Positions 53,973 to 63,493 are shown, numbered from the stretch's first letter. The stretch is 64,000 bases of DNA from Paenibacillus sp. FSL R5-0517 (GCF_037974355.1 NZ_CP150235.1:6758001-6822000); one strand, 5' to 3'. Notes: generated from the letters alone by a model not told the origin. Translations and numbers: made by a program.

Positions 53973-55391
53973 TTACTTAATAATAACGTACTCCAGATTC
54001 ACCAGCTTCGCATATGTCACGATCTGATCTGTCGTCAGGTTCAAGGATACAACCGTATGGTGACCGCCACCATTTTCGATCCATGCTCTAACGCCATCCT
54101 GGAAGTTCGGCTTCACGCTCCACAATACACGCGCTACCGGCAGGTTAGGTGCTGGAACGGTAGGCTCGAATGCAGATACTTCATTGATCAGCAGTTTGTA
54201 GTGGGTACCGAAGTCTGCCATGGATACCACGACCCCTTCGCCTGCCTTGCCATCGAACACAAGACGTGCGGGATCTTCGCGATCGCCAATACCCAGTGGG
54301 GACACGATAATTCTAGGTTTCGTGCTAGCCAGTGTAGGATCTACTTCAAGCATGTGGGATTGCAGGATTGCTTCCTGTCCAGCAGCCATTTCGTAGGTGT
54401 AATCTTCCATGAAGCCCGTGTTCTCGTTATGGGCCATGATTTTCAGCAAACGATCCAGTGCAGCTGTTTTCCAGTCACCCTCACCGGCAAATCCGTACCC
54501 TTGCGCCATCAGGCGTTGCACAGCCAGACCCGGAAGTTGTTTCATGCCATGCAGATCTTCGAAGTTCGTCGTGAAGGCACTGTAACCACCTTCGTCCAGG
54601 AAACGTTTGATCGCAATCTCATAGCTTGCTTGCACACGTACACTGGCTTCCCAAGCTTCCTTGCTGTTCGTACCATAATCGAATTCGTAGAGGTCTTTAT
54701 ACTGAGCAATCAGATCATCGATTTCCTGCTCCGTTACGGCGTTCACGTATTGCACGAGGTCGCCAATGCCGAAGTAATCAACCGTCCATCCGAATTGGAT
54801 CTGTGCTTCCACTTTATCGCCTTCGGTCACGCCAACGTTGCGCATGTTATCTCCGAAGCGAGCGACTTTGAGGTTGAAGCCTTCGTTAAAGGCAACCGCT
54901 ACGTCCATCCAGTCTGCAACCTGTTGTTGCACTTCCGGGCGCTCCCAGTAGCCAACAACGATTTTGTTTTGTTTTTTCAAACGAGCATTAATAAAGCCAT
55001 ATTCGCGGTCACCATGTGCCGCTTGGTTCAAGTTCATGAAATCCATATCGATGGTTGCCCACGGAATGCTTTCGTTGAATTGAGTCGCCAAGTGCAGCAA
55101 AGGTTTTTGCAGCAATTTTGTACCACGAATCCACATTTTCGCCGGGGAGAAGGTATGCATCCATGTGATGACACCTGCTACTTCGTCGCGATAGTTGACT
55201 TCTTTCATGATGCTCGTGATTTTATCTGCGGTTACCGCCAGATCCTGCAATACAAGCGGGTACGGCAGTACGCCGCTGGCATTAAGGGCATCCGTAATTT
55301 TCTGTGCGTTAGCTTTTACTTCGCCCAGCGCTTCTTCTCCGTACAAGTGCTGTGAACCGACCACAAACCAGAATTCTTTTGCTGCTGACAT
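53973..55391 (-). CDS. araA: L-arabinose isomerase
   Basis: 472 aa; converts L-arabinose to L-ribulose, the first step of the pathway. Opens with KEFWFVVGSQHLYGEEALGE and contains CAGVITWMHTFSPAKMWIRG-type segments (VAGVITWMHTFSPAKMWIRG here), FGYGFAGEGDWKTAALDRLL-like GYGFAGEGDWKTAALDRLLK with catalytic Glu residues, and the metal His of HMLEVDP. AGGATG lies before the ATG. Last of three genes in the order kinase, araD, araA; a 275-bp gap separates it from araD. Confidence 0.97.
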   Translation of the reverse strand: MSAAKEFWFVVGSQHLYGEEALGEVKANAQKITDALNASGVLPYPLVLQDLAVTADKITSIMKEVNYRDEVAGVITWMHTFSPAKMWIRGTKLLQKPLLHLATQFNESIPWATIDMDFMNLNQAAHGDREYGFINARLKKQNKIVVGYWERPEVQQQVADWMDVAVAFNEGFNLKVARFGDNMRNVGVTEGDKVEAQIQFGWTVDYFGIGDLVQYVNAVTEQEIDDLIAQYKDLYEFDYGTNSKEAWEASVRVQASYEIAIKRFLDEGGYSAFTTNFEDLHGMKQLPGLAVQRLMAQGYGFAGEGDWKTAALDRLLKIMAHNENTGFMEDYTYEMAAGQEAILQSHMLEVDPTLASTKPRIIVSPLGIGDREDPARLVFDGKAGEGVVVSMADFGTHYKLLINEVSAFEPTVPAPNLPVARVLWSVKPNFQDGVRAWIENGGGHHTVVSLNLTTDQIVTYAKLVNLEYVIIK

Positions 55392-55666
55392 ATAATCATC
55401 CTCATTTCATTATTTTATAGTTGAACATTATGGGTTTACACTTGTCACTCCGATTGCAGTACCATCTTCCGATCGCTGGTTATCCCCGGATTTCTTTGAT
55501 CAATTTTAATAATGATGATATTCCGGTTATAAACGCGAGCGCTTCGCTTCTACAGATTGGTTCTGCACCCTCCGTTATCGTGTAAAGTTTTATACAACTT
55601 CGTTGGCAGTAGTAGCATAAGACCTATTCGATTGAATTAGTGTCATCCGATCGATACATAATCAGA

Positions 55667-56362
55667 TTACTTCTGTCCGTAATACGCGTCTTTGCCGTGT
55701 TTGCGCAGATAGTGTTTATCCAGGATGCCTTGTGGCAGTTCCTTCGCGAAGTTGTTCAACTGCCGCGCGTACAGGTTCATTTTGCACACTTCCTCCAGCA
55801 CGACACTGTTCACCACCGCCGACTTGGCATCTTTCCCCCACGTAAATGGTGCGTGACCATGGAGCAAAACTGCCGGAACCGCCATCACATCAATTCCACG
55901 TTGTTCGAACGTTTCAATAATGACGCGTCCTGTCTCCGCTTCGTATCCGCGATCCACCTCGTCCTGGTTCAGGAAACGTGCGCAAGGCACCGCTCCATAG
56001 AACGTGTCCGCATGTGTGGTTCCCATTACAGGAACATCAAGTCCGGCTTGCGCCCAGATGGTCGCCCATGTGGAGTGTGTGTGCACGATGCCGCCAATCT
56101 CCGAGTAATGCTTATATAGTACGGCATGTGTTGCGGTGTCCGAGGAAGGTCTCATCTCACCCTCCACCACGTTACCGTCCAGATCAACCACAACCATGTC
56201 GCTTGCTTTCATCACATCGTAGCTAACGCCACTTGGTTTAATGACGAACAGACCGCTTTCCCGATCGATTGCGCTAACGTTACCCCAAGTGAATTTTACA
56301 AGTCCATGCTTGGGCAGTTCCAGATTCGCCTGGAATACCTCTTCTTTCAGTTGTTCTAACAT
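55667..56362 (-). CDS. araD: L-ribulose-5-phosphate 4-epimerase
   Basis: 231 aa class II aldolase-fold enzyme that makes D-xylulose 5-phosphate. LPKHGLVKFTWGNVSAIDRE, FVIKPSGVSYD, RPSSDTATHAVLYKHY, and the zinc ligands in GGIVHTHSTWATIWAQ and LLHGHAPFTWG are all present; the C-terminal KHGKDAYYGQ ending is typical. It begins 3 bp after the kinase stop with GGGAGG inside the end of the kinase gene. Confidence 0.97.
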   Translation of the reverse strand: MLEQLKEEVFQANLELPKHGLVKFTWGNVSAIDRESGLFVIKPSGVSYDVMKASDMVVVDLDGNVVEGEMRPSSDTATHAVLYKHYSEIGGIVHTHSTWATIWAQAGLDVPVMGTTHADTFYGAVPCARFLNQDEVDRGYEAETGRVIIETFEQRGIDVMAVPAVLLHGHAPFTWGKDAKSAVVNSVVLEEVCKMNLYARQLNNFAKELPQGILDKHYLRKHGKDAYYGQK

Positions 56363-56365
56363 ATG

Positions 56366-57988
56366 TTATTCCCTCCCGTTCTCTACCAGATGATCTACAG
56401 CTGATTGTTCAATTGTGAGCCCACTCCGGTAGCGTTCGATAAATGCTTCAAATCCCTTCACATCGGATGCATCCGGCGCCACTTCGACTCCCTCAACATC
56501 GTTGAAGACCTTCTGCTCCAGGAACACATCCAGGCTCTCCTCTTGATCCTTGTTAATCATGTACGAAGCCAGAAGTGCCATGCCCCATGCCCCGCCTTCA
56601 CCAGCGGTAGACATTACCGAGACCGGTACGTTCATCGCAGCAGCTACAATCCGTTGTCCGACGACAGGAGTCTTGAACAGACCACCGTGTGCCAAAATAC
56701 TATCAATGGCTACATTCTCTTCCTCTGTCAAAATGTCCATACCCAGCTTGAGTGCACCGAATGCACTGAACAGATGTGTCCGCATGAAGTTCGCCAGATT
56801 GAAGTTGCTTTCCGGGGAGCGGACGAACAATGGACGGCCTTTCTCAAGTCCCGTAATGTTCTCGCCGGAGTAGTAACCGTAGCTAAGCAAGCCACCACCA
56901 TCAGGGTCTGCCTCCAAAGCCTTGTTAAACAGCACGCTGAACAACTTGCCGTTATCCACTTCATATCCCATCGCTTGAGAAAACTCACGGAACAGTCCCA
57001 CCCATGCGTTGATATCACTGGAACAGTTGTTGGCATGCACCATCCCTACTGGGCTACCATCCGGCGTGGTGACCATATCGATCTCCGGATACACTTTGGA
57101 TAGTTCCTTCTCCAGTACGATCATGGCAAACACCGAGGTGCCAACCGAGATGTTCCCCGTACGTTTCTTCACGCTATTCGTTGCCACCATACCCGTTCCG
57201 GCATCGCCCTCTGGCGGGCAGAGCGGAATGCCTGCTTGCAGATCTTGCGAAGGGTCAAGCAACTTGGCTCCCGCTTCTGTCAATGCACCTGCGTTCTCAC
57301 CAGCGAGATATACCTTCGGAAGCAGGTCCTCGACCTTCCACGGATAACCTTTGCCTGCGATCCGTTCATCGAACTGTTGGATCATGGATGGGTGGTAATT
57401 ATGTGTAGCCTCGTCAATTGGGAAAATGCCTGAAGCATCGCCGATGCCAATCGCCTTATTGCCTGTCAGCAACCAATGGATGTACCCAGCCAAAGTAGTC
57501 AGATGATCGATCTGAGGTACGTGTACCTCTTCGTTTAAGATGGCTTGGTACAAGTGGGCAATGCTCCAGCGTTCAGGAATATTGAATTGCAGAAGTTCCG
57601 TCAGCTCCCTAGCAGCTGCTCCCGTCGTTGCGTTACGCCAGGTGCGGAAAGGCACCAGCAGTTCGCCCGCGCTATCCAATGCCACATATCCGTGCATCAT
57701 GGCCGAGAATCCGATCGAACCGACCGTTCGCAGCGTAATTCCATATTTCTGTTCCACATCTTGCTTCATCTCACGATAAGCCGTTTGCAGACCTGTGATG
57801 ATATCCTCCTGGTTGTACGTCCAATATCCATCTTTCAGGAGGTTCTCCCATTCATAACTGCCTGACGCGATGGTCTCAAAACGCTCGTCAATCAACACCG
57901 CCTTAATCCGCGTTGATCCAAATTCAATTCCGAGCGAAGTAGCGCCATTAGTGATGGCTTCTTTCAAGTCCAATTGACTCATAATCAC
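56366..57988 (-). CDS. FGGY-family kinase, probable L-ribulokinase
   Basis: 540 aa. Two-domain FGGY sugar kinase: N-terminal phosphate motif GIEFGSTRIKAVLID, MHGYVALDSAGELLVPFRTW, GDASGIFPID, then GNISVGTSVFAMIVLEKELS and ILAHGGLFKTPVVGQRIVAA. It differs from classical AraB and is sometimes labelled xylulokinase-like, but its place first in the operon with araD and araA makes L-ribulose the likely substrate (inference). GTG 57988 has a GAGAGGGG site 6 bases upstream; ATG 57982 is an alternative. Confidence 0.85.
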   Translation of the reverse strand: MIMSQLDLKEAITNGATSLGIEFGSTRIKAVLIDERFETIASGSYEWENLLKDGYWTYNQEDIITGLQTAYREMKQDVEQKYGITLRTVGSIGFSAMMHGYVALDSAGELLVPFRTWRNATTGAAARELTELLQFNIPERWSIAHLYQAILNEEVHVPQIDHLTTLAGYIHWLLTGNKAIGIGDASGIFPIDEATHNYHPSMIQQFDERIAGKGYPWKVEDLLPKVYLAGENAGALTEAGAKLLDPSQDLQAGIPLCPPEGDAGTGMVATNSVKKRTGNISVGTSVFAMIVLEKELSKVYPEIDMVTTPDGSPVGMVHANNCSSDINAWVGLFREFSQAMGYEVDNGKLFSVLFNKALEADPDGGGLLSYGYYSGENITGLEKGRPLFVRSPESNFNLANFMRTHLFSAFGALKLGMDILTEEENVAIDSILAHGGLFKTPVVGQRIVAAAMNVPVSVMSTAGEGGAWGMALLASYMINKDQEESLDVFLEQKVFNDVEGVEVAPDASDVKGFEAFIERYRSGLTIEQSAVDHLVENGRE

Positions 57989-58113
57989 GTGTATCCCCTC
58001 TCCGGTTGTGATTCCACATCCCTAAGGATGCATATATAAGGTGAAGCTTCTACTTATGCAGTAACTAATCATGAGTTTTGTATAAGAGGTTGTTCAAAAA
58101 TCTGTGTTTTCAA

Positions 58114-58127
58114 AGAATGCGCTTTCC
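58114..58127 (-). promoter_or_regulatory. cre-like site downstream of the ara promoter
   Basis: GGAAAGCGCATTCT (minus strand), 12 of 14 fitting TGWAARCGYTWNCW, about 10-20 bases after the predicted start of transcription; could act as a roadblock for CcpA repression. Confidence 0.4.
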
Positions 58128-58142
58128 TTTTCTGACAGCCTT

Positions 58143-58171
58143 AGTATATTTTTTGTACGTACATTTGTCAA
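58143..58171 (-). promoter_or_regulatory. Arabinose operon promoter with AraR box in the spacer
   Basis: Minus strand TTGACA (58166-58171), 17 bp, TATACT (58143-58148). The spacer holds the AraR core TGTACGTACA (58154-58163). Such placement would let AraR block polymerase directly. Confidence 0.8.
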
Positions 58172-58356
58172 TCATATATAATAGTTATACTTACAAAGGA
58201 CACATATTGTACTCTAACTGACCATTCAAAGGTCTTATACAGCTATAAAATGGCTATGCTGTAAGGTACACCTCTTTGCAAAAAGGCCGGATATGTACGG
58301 TTTACTTCGAAAAATATGCTGTTTTATATGCATTCAAACTGAATCATGCTAAAATA

Positions 58357-58366
58357 TGTACGTACA
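58357..58366 (+). promoter_or_regulatory. AraR box upstream of araR
   Basis: Second TGTACGTACA palindrome in AAAATATGTACGTACAACTA, 38 bp before the ATG of araR; suggests autoregulation and cooperation with the site at 58154. Confidence 0.75.
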
Positions 58367-58403
58367 ACTATTTGAACAACAAGGTTGATATAGATGAGTA
58401 ACG

Positions 58404-59513
58404 ATGAAAGAAGTGGACTACGTGAAGCCAAAATACCAGGTCATCATTGATGATATAAAGAGTCATATCCTCTCGGGGGCATATAGCATAGGCGAACAGA
58501 TTCCAACCGAGCTGGCATTACAGGAAAGCTACAATGTAAGTCGCCAGACGGTGCGGAAGGCCATTTTGGAGTTATCAAACGAAGGATTTTTACGAAGCGA
58601 AAAGGGTTCAGGAACCTACGTTAGTAATCAGTATCGATCACGATCAGGCGGCAATACGTCAAAGAAAACGATTGGCGTAATCACAACATACATCTCGGAT
58701 TACATCTTTCCTTCCATTATCCGCGGTATAGAGAGTCGTCTGAATGAGGACAACTATTCGCTACTGCTCGCCAGCACCAATAATGATGTGGCACAGGAGA
58801 AAAAAGCACTCGAAATGATGCTCTCCTACGGTGTGGATGGCCTGATTGTCGAACCGACCAAAAGTAATCTGTATAATCCCAATATTGCATACTACCTGTC
58901 ATTCAAGGAGCAGGATGTACCGTTTACGATGATTAATGCCTTTTATGAAGAGCTGGAGGTTCCGTTCTTCTGTCTGGATGACGTGCAATCCAGTTATCTC
59001 GCCACACGTGAATTGATCGCCAAAGGTCATACCCAGATCGGCATTATTGCGAAAATGGATGATTTGCAGGGTAAGTACAGGATGAAGGGGTATATCAAAG
59101 CACTTGGTGAAGCGAAGTTACGGTTCCATCCTGATCAAGTGCTTTCCTTTGATACCGCATCGAAACCGGAGTTATCCTCCAATGTAGCAACGTATCTGGA
59201 TGAAAACAGAGATTCGCTGACCGCAATCGTCTGTTACAACGATGAAGTAGGTCTTGAAGTTGTGCACGCCTGTAGGCAACTGGGCATCTCGATCCCGGAT
59301 GAGTTATCCATCATTGGACAGGACAATTCGTATATCGCCAAGAACGCCAACATCCGGCTCACCACACTAACTCATCCGCAAGAGCAGATGGGCCGTGATG
59401 CTGCCGACTGGGTAATCAAGAATCTGCAAGGCAAAAAGGATCTGCCAACGAACACCTACTATCAGCCGGTGCTGGTTGAGGGGGAGACGGTGAAGGAGAT
59501 CGAAGTGGAGTAA
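58404..59513 (+). CDS. araR: Arabinose repressor AraR
   Basis: 369 aa. N-terminal GntR-type winged helix (about 10-75; GEQIPTELALQESYNVSRQT, GFLRSEKGSGTYV) joined to a LacI/GalR-type periplasmic-binding-like sensor domain (KTIGVITTYISDYIFPSIIR, GVDGLIVEPTKSN, LSIIGQDNSYIA, TTLTHPQEQMGRDAADW) that binds arabinose. This GntR-LacI fusion is typical of Gram-positive AraR. The ribosome site is weak, and a GTG six codons downstream (58422) is an alternative start. Divergent from the ara operon with two TGTACGTACA boxes between. Confidence 0.92.
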   Translation: MKEVDYVKPKYQVIIDDIKSHILSGAYSIGEQIPTELALQESYNVSRQTVRKAILELSNEGFLRSEKGSGTYVSNQYRSRSGGNTSKKTIGVITTYISDYIFPSIIRGIESRLNEDNYSLLLASTNNDVAQEKKALEMMLSYGVDGLIVEPTKSNLYNPNIAYYLSFKEQDVPFTMINAFYEELEVPFFCLDDVQSSYLATRELIAKGHTQIGIIAKMDDLQGKYRMKGYIKALGEAKLRFHPDQVLSFDTASKPELSSNVATYLDENRDSLTAIVCYNDEVGLEVVHACRQLGISIPDELSIIGQDNSYIAKNANIRLTTLTHPQEQMGRDAADWVIKNLQGKKDLPTNTYYQPVLVEGETVKEIEVE

Positions 59514-59574
59514 TATTGGTGGGCAAATGGAAAAGCGAGAAAGTTGTTACCGAGCGTTCCTATCCAACATACCG

Positions 59575-59609
59575 AAAGAAGGCCGTCAGAATGATCTGCG
59601 GCCTTCTTT
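59575..59609 (+). terminator. Terminator after araR
   Basis: AAAGAAGGCCG/CGGCCTTCTTT stem followed by GTTTTTGTT. Confidence 0.85.
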
Positions 59610-59683
59610 GTTTTTGTTCCATATAATGAGGGATTAACCTTTTCCGATATAAATAATTTAATCTGCTTTAGCCGAGACAGAAC

Positions 59684-60448
59684 TTACTGCGCCTGATCCG
59701 TATCATCGCTTACCAAACTTACAACGACGCCTTTCTTCTCCAGTTGCTCTACTACCTGCTCAGCACGATCATTTAACGGATTGTTCGCCAGATACACCTC
59801 TGTCAGATGCGGGATGGTATCGAGCACTGCAATATCCTTAATGAGGTTATCTTCTACATATAGATACTCCAAGGTCGGATGATTTTTTAAAGGTGTCAGA
59901 TCCTGAATTTTATTATCATTCATAATGACCCATTCCAGCTTTAATTTCTGAAGAGGACTCAGATCGGTCACCTGATTACCACTGGCAAGTAGACTTCTCA
60001 GTTTAGGCATATTTTTTAATGGAGCCAGGCTTTTGATTTTGTTATCATCCATAACCAGATTTTGCAGATTGGTCAGACCTGATAGTGGCGAGATATCTGT
60101 AATCTGATTTCCTTCAACAGCTAAGAACGTTAATTTCTTTAACTTGTTGAGAGGTTTGATATTTTTTATATTTTGGCCAGGCAAGAATAGATCTGTCATA
60201 TTAACGGCATGTTCAAGACCTTGCAGGTTAGAAATCTTGCTTTTCGTTTCCATAGCATATATGGATTTTAATTTCTTCAAATCGCCAGCCTTTATTTCCT
60301 TCTTAGCCGATAGCTTCAAATCTGCTCGAATAACTTTGGCCAGGACTGGGTCCTTAATAAGCGACGACGAAGCCAGCGCACTCGTTGTTGGTAATAGCAC
60401 AAAAACCATACATAAAACGATCAACCTTTTGATGAATTGATTATGCAT
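59684..60448 (-). CDS. Secreted leucine-rich-repeat protein
   Basis: 254 aa. Signal peptide (MHNQFIKRLIVLCMVFVLLP, cleavage near ALASS), a short helical cap, and about six internalin-type 22-residue leucine-rich repeats (LTFLAVEGNQITDISPLSGL, LRSLLASGNQVTDLSPLQKL). The ATG at 60448 has GGGAG 7 bases upstream; an earlier ATG at 60508 would spoil the signal peptide. No anchor motif, so it is free or held by other means. Likely protein or polymer binding outside the cell. Confidence 0.8.
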   Translation of the reverse strand: MHNQFIKRLIVLCMVFVLLPTTSALASSSLIKDPVLAKVIRADLKLSAKKEIKAGDLKKLKSIYAMETKSKISNLQGLEHAVNMTDLFLPGQNIKNIKPLNKLKKLTFLAVEGNQITDISPLSGLTNLQNLVMDDNKIKSLAPLKNMPKLRSLLASGNQVTDLSPLQKLKLEWVIMNDNKIQDLTPLKNHPTLEYLYVEDNLIKDIAVLDTIPHLTEVYLANNPLNDRAEQVVEQLEKKGVVVSLVSDDTDQAQ

Positions 60449-60726
60449 ATAGAATCTCCCTACATTATTTAATACTAGAAATATACCATGATCTGGAATG
60501 AAATACATGGATACTGCCTTTATCCCGGGCAGGATTCCAACACCTAGGATCTCAAGTACGTGTAAGAACGATCTGATCCCCGGAACGGGTTATTTTTACG
60601 TTGAATCTTCATGAAAGTTGTAAAGTATGCACTGAGTTTCCGCTCCAATTTAGACGAATGACAGCTTATATGGATGATTTATATACATTAGAATAAGTAT
60701 AGACCCTTAAAAAGGCAGTGATTTCG

Positions 60727-61449
60727 ATGTTATTTCAACGAGACAAATGGTTGCAGTATCGCACACTCCACAGTGTGCCCTTACTCGCCGAGCGGTTACC
60801 CGAGACACAGCTTCTTGAGAAGGAATCGTTAACACATATGTTGCAACACTACCCAGGCTTGGTCCTGAAACCTTGCAATGGAAGCTATGGAAGGGATATC
60901 GTGTTCATTGAACGTCAGCGTTCCAATACCTATCGAATTCAGAATGAGAATCATACCATTACCCTGTTGAATACAGATCAGCTGCTCGAATGGCTCGACA
61001 AATCCTATAAAGATCACACCTACATTGTCCAGCAACGCCTGCAATTGGCTCGAATTCGCAACAAACCGTTTGATCTTCGGATCATGGTTCAACGCAAAAG
61101 GGAAGCGCCATCGAAGTGGAAAGTAACTGGCGCTTATGCCAAGGTCGCATCGCGAGGATATCTAGTCACGAATGTGACCAGCCGTACCTTGCCTGCGCTT
61201 AAGGCACTGCAACTTGCAGGTGTCGGAGGCCGGACTTTGCTGGTCCAGGCAGAACGAACTGCACTCCTCGCTGCCAAACAATTGGCAGAACACAACCCTG
61301 ATCTTAGACAAGTCGGCTTTGACATTGGAATCGATCAGAAAGCTCGGATTTGGATTATTGAAGGGAATTATCAACCCGACTTGCGCCCTTTTCGGCGCTT
61401 GAAAGATTCCTCCATGTATCGCCGCATATTATGGTATCAGAAGCATTGA
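60727..61449 (+). CDS. YheC/YheD-type ATP-grasp protein (spore-coat associated)
   Basis: 240 aa. LVLKPCNGSYGRDIVFIERQ, FDLRIMVQRKREAPSKWKVT and the Mg-binding end DIGIDQKARIWIIEGNYQPD correspond to the YheC/D family, ATP-grasp proteins linked to the Bacillus endospore coat with an unknown ligation reaction. The ATG at 60727 is used, with AAGG upstream; a GTG three codons earlier is possible. Confidence 0.82.
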   Translation: MLFQRDKWLQYRTLHSVPLLAERLPETQLLEKESLTHMLQHYPGLVLKPCNGSYGRDIVFIERQRSNTYRIQNENHTITLLNTDQLLEWLDKSYKDHTYIVQQRLQLARIRNKPFDLRIMVQRKREAPSKWKVTGAYAKVASRGYLVTNVTSRTLPALKALQLAGVGGRTLLVQAERTALLAAKQLAEHNPDLRQVGFDIGIDQKARIWIIEGNYQPDLRPFRRLKDSSMYRRILWYQKH

Positions 61450-61470
61450 TTTGCCACTTCATGATAAGGA

Positions 61471-61504
61471 AACGACTCGCCCTTAGTAGACTGGGCGAGT
61501 CGTT
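61471..61504. terminator. Bidirectional terminator
   Basis: AACGACTCGCCC/GGGCGAGTCGTT, a perfect 12-bp stem after the YheC/D gene. Confidence 0.8.
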
Positions 61505-61556
61505 GCTTTGGGTTGAATGGGAGCTACTGCTCAGATTACGTTCATATCCTGAATTC

Positions 61557-61895
61557 TTATTTCCGGCAACCTCGTCTCGGTGTACTTACTACACGTGTAA
61601 CCTGGAAACGGTTTGGTCCTACCTGTATGATGGCAAACTGGCTGTAAGACGTGCCCGAGGACGTATATGGTTCAGCTTCGATGTTGCCACTCGGTGTTCT
61701 AACCGTTGCCGTAATTCTTGTCACCAAGCACACCCCACGTGAAGAAGCCTGCCAAGTCTCATCACGCTGTACAACATAGTTGTCATCGCTGCAAAAGAGA
61801 GATGCATACTCTACTTTTCCTGAAGCATTAAATGATGTGGAATTGTATATTCGAACCAGGGGATAACTCCGTACTCTTCTATTTCCCATTCTCAA
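61557..61895 (-). CDS. Hypothetical basic protein (112 aa)
   Basis: No recognised family. Arg-rich at both ends, with an inner Ser/Thr/Tyr-rich beta-type pattern (SLFCSDDNYVVQRDETWQAS, EPYTSSGTSYSQFAIIQVG) and three cysteines. AGGAGG with suitable spacing precedes the ATG. No signal peptide is evident. Confidence 0.5.
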   Translation of the reverse strand: MRMGNRRVRSYPLVRIYNSTSFNASGKVEYASLFCSDDNYVVQRDETWQASSRGVCLVTRITATVRTPSGNIEAEPYTSSGTSYSQFAIIQVGPNRFQVTRVVSTPRRGCRK

Positions 61896-62014
61896 AACCT
61901 CCTTTAATTTGATAGTTTAGTAAATGCAATAGATTGAGATTTGGTCAGGGATAGAAGTGGACAAGGTTGAAAAAGTGTGTTTGTCCGATGGTTAAGAGGG
62001 GAATTTTCGCTTGA

Positions 62015-62632
62015 CTATTTGCCCTGGATCACAAGTCCATATTTATTAAAAATCCAGGATTGGCTCAATTCTTGCATTGCATCATGGCTTATACGCACAG
62101 AGGGCTTCTGTTCCTTCATCGCATCTGTGTCCTGTGCCGAGAAGCGAAGCGGCTTTGTTATTTTTTGGATAGAGTCCCTAATCTCATCGAAAAACGCATA
62201 GGTCAGCTGCATATGATCCCGGATATCCTCATATATATAGTATTTTCCTTTTTCGTCTTCCAAATTAACCTGAACGCCTTTCGGAAATGAAAGCATGATG
62301 TACGGCAGTTCATCCTCTGCCCATTGTGCGTGATATGGGAAAGAAACACCTTCATTTCTCACAAAAAATCCTGAACTTTCCTGATCGGACGCAACAGAAA
62401 TGGAATATATAAAGAAGGGACGAACATCATTTCTCTGTTCTCCTGCCACATAATACTGATAGAACGTCTGATACGCCTCATACACCTGACTATAATCATG
62501 CTCTGTCCGGGCAGCATTGGTATGACGGAATTGCACCTGTCTCTGCTCGAAAATCTGTAATAGACCTTTCAACTCTTCAGGAGTGATGAAAAACTTCAGT
62601 TTATAGAATCCACCATTCTTTAATTTGTCCAT
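62015..62632 (-). CDS. Hypothetical protein (205 aa)
   Basis: No recognised family; cytoplasmic, mixed helix/strand (GGFYKLKFFITPEELKGLLQ, EVYEAYQTFYQYY-like stretch). GAGCGAAAAGAAATGG precedes the ATG with GAAA-type weak site. Lies 124 bp after the L25 gene, separated by a terminator. Function unknown. Confidence 0.5.
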   Translation of the reverse strand: MDKLKNGGFYKLKFFITPEELKGLLQIFEQRQVQFRHTNAARTEHDYSQVYEAYQTFYQYYVAGEQRNDVRPFFIYSISVASDQESSGFFVRNEGVSFPYHAQWAEDELPYIMLSFPKGVQVNLEDEKGKYYIYEDIRDHMQLTYAFFDEIRDSIQKITKPLRFSAQDTDAMKEQKPSVRISHDAMQELSQSWIFNKYGLVIQGK

Positions 62633-62686
62633 TTCTTTTCGCTCACCGTCCTATATATGTATCTTATTTCCATTATAGTGATGCAC

Positions 62687-62724
62687 AAATTAGCCGTACA
62701 GATTATTATCCGTACGGCTAATTT
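62687..62724 (-). terminator. Terminator of the L25 gene
   Basis: AAATTAGCCGTAC/GTACGGCTAATTT, a perfect 13-bp stem. Bidirectional in form. Confidence 0.85.
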
Positions 62725-62755
62725 CGAGTTGTTCGGCTCTGCGAATTTGGGATTT

Positions 62756-63301
62756 TTAAGGTTTAACTACAGAGAGAAGAGACTCATTTCCCTCAGAGAT
62801 CACCGTCACATCTGGTGCAAACGTTGCATCACTGACATGTAGTGTTTCTCCAAGCTCCATCGTGCTAATGTCAAATTCAATCGACGTTGGCAAGTGTCTC
62901 GGCAATGCCTCCACTTCAATAGAAGCTAATTGAACTTGCACAACTCCGCCCTGTTTTGTGCCAATCGGTGTGCCGTTGAACTTGACAGGAATTTTAGTGC
63001 GCATGATCTCATGGGTCTGCACCTGTTGAAAATCCACATGAATCAAATCTCGTGTAACCGAGTCACGTTGGAGGTCTTCCAATAATACGGTCACTGAGTC
63101 TTTACCTTCAAACTGCAACTCAATAAAACCAGTTGCCCCTTGCTTCAACCATTTTTGAAAATCTATTGTTGGAATATGAACCATCTCATTCTCCGTATTT
63201 CTGCCAAAAACAATGCCTGGCAAACGCCCGGATTTACGTAGGTCCCTAAGTCGGGAAGAATTTAATGGAATGCGTTTTTCCGCTTGAAAAGTAGTAGTCA
63301 T
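62756..63301 (-). CDS. rplY: 50S ribosomal protein L25 / general stress protein Ctc
   Basis: 181 aa. Long form of L25 (TL5/Ctc type): N-terminal 5S-rRNA-binding domain (LNSSRLRDLRKSGRLPGIVF, VHIPTIDFQKWL) and the C-terminal beta domain (VEALPRHLPTSIEFDISTME). Binds 5S rRNA in the central protuberance of the large subunit; Bacillus Ctc is stress-induced. GAGGAG is 9 bases before the ATG and lies inside the end of a 28-codon upstream frame. Confidence 0.93.
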   Translation of the reverse strand: MTTTFQAEKRIPLNSSRLRDLRKSGRLPGIVFGRNTENEMVHIPTIDFQKWLKQGATGFIELQFEGKDSVTVLLEDLQRDSVTRDLIHVDFQQVQTHEIMRTKIPVKFNGTPIGTKQGGVVQVQLASIEVEALPRHLPTSIEFDISTMELGETLHVSDATFAPDVTVISEGNESLLSVVKP

Positions 63302-63302
63302 G

Positions 63303-63389
63303 CTATGTTCGCTCCTCTTTAATAAATGATATTTTTACATTTTTCATACACATCCAACCATCCCCTGTTGGGGCTAAAGAGAGAAACAT
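63303..63389 (-). CDS. Possible upstream mini-ORF in the L25 leader (28 aa)
   Basis: ATG at 63389 with an excellent GGAGGTG site (63397-63403 on the minus strand) about 7 bases upstream. Product begins MFLSLAPTGDGWMCMKNVKI, ends KEERT; the stop is 1 base before the L25 ATG and the L25 ribosome site sits within it, so the two could be translated in coupling. A CCCC-AACA-GGGG hairpin lies within it (63362-63373). No homologue known to me. Confidence 0.5.
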   Translation of the reverse strand: MFLSLAPTGDGWMCMKNVKISFIKEERT

Positions 63390-63461
63390 AGCATCACCAC
63401 CTCCAAATACCATCCATTTGATTTTAAAATACATTTAATGTAAGCTCCCATGATATACATG

Positions 63462-63493
63462 AAGGCACTCTACTCGGAAGAGTAGAATGCCTT
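63462..63493 (-). promoter_or_regulatory. Hairpin in the predicted L25 leader
   Basis: AAGGCACTCTACT with AGTAGAATGCCTT (one mismatch) and a six-base loop. It lies about 10-40 bases after the predicted start of transcription and has no T-tract, so it looks like a structured 5' leader rather than a terminator. Confidence 0.45.

Noticed and set aside
53937..55355. 472-codon open frame on the plus strand
   Set aside because: It is wholly antisense to araA (53973-55391), has an odd composition rich in His, Cys, Phe and Arg, and no family motif; the equal length is a coincidence of the reading frame opposite a real gene.
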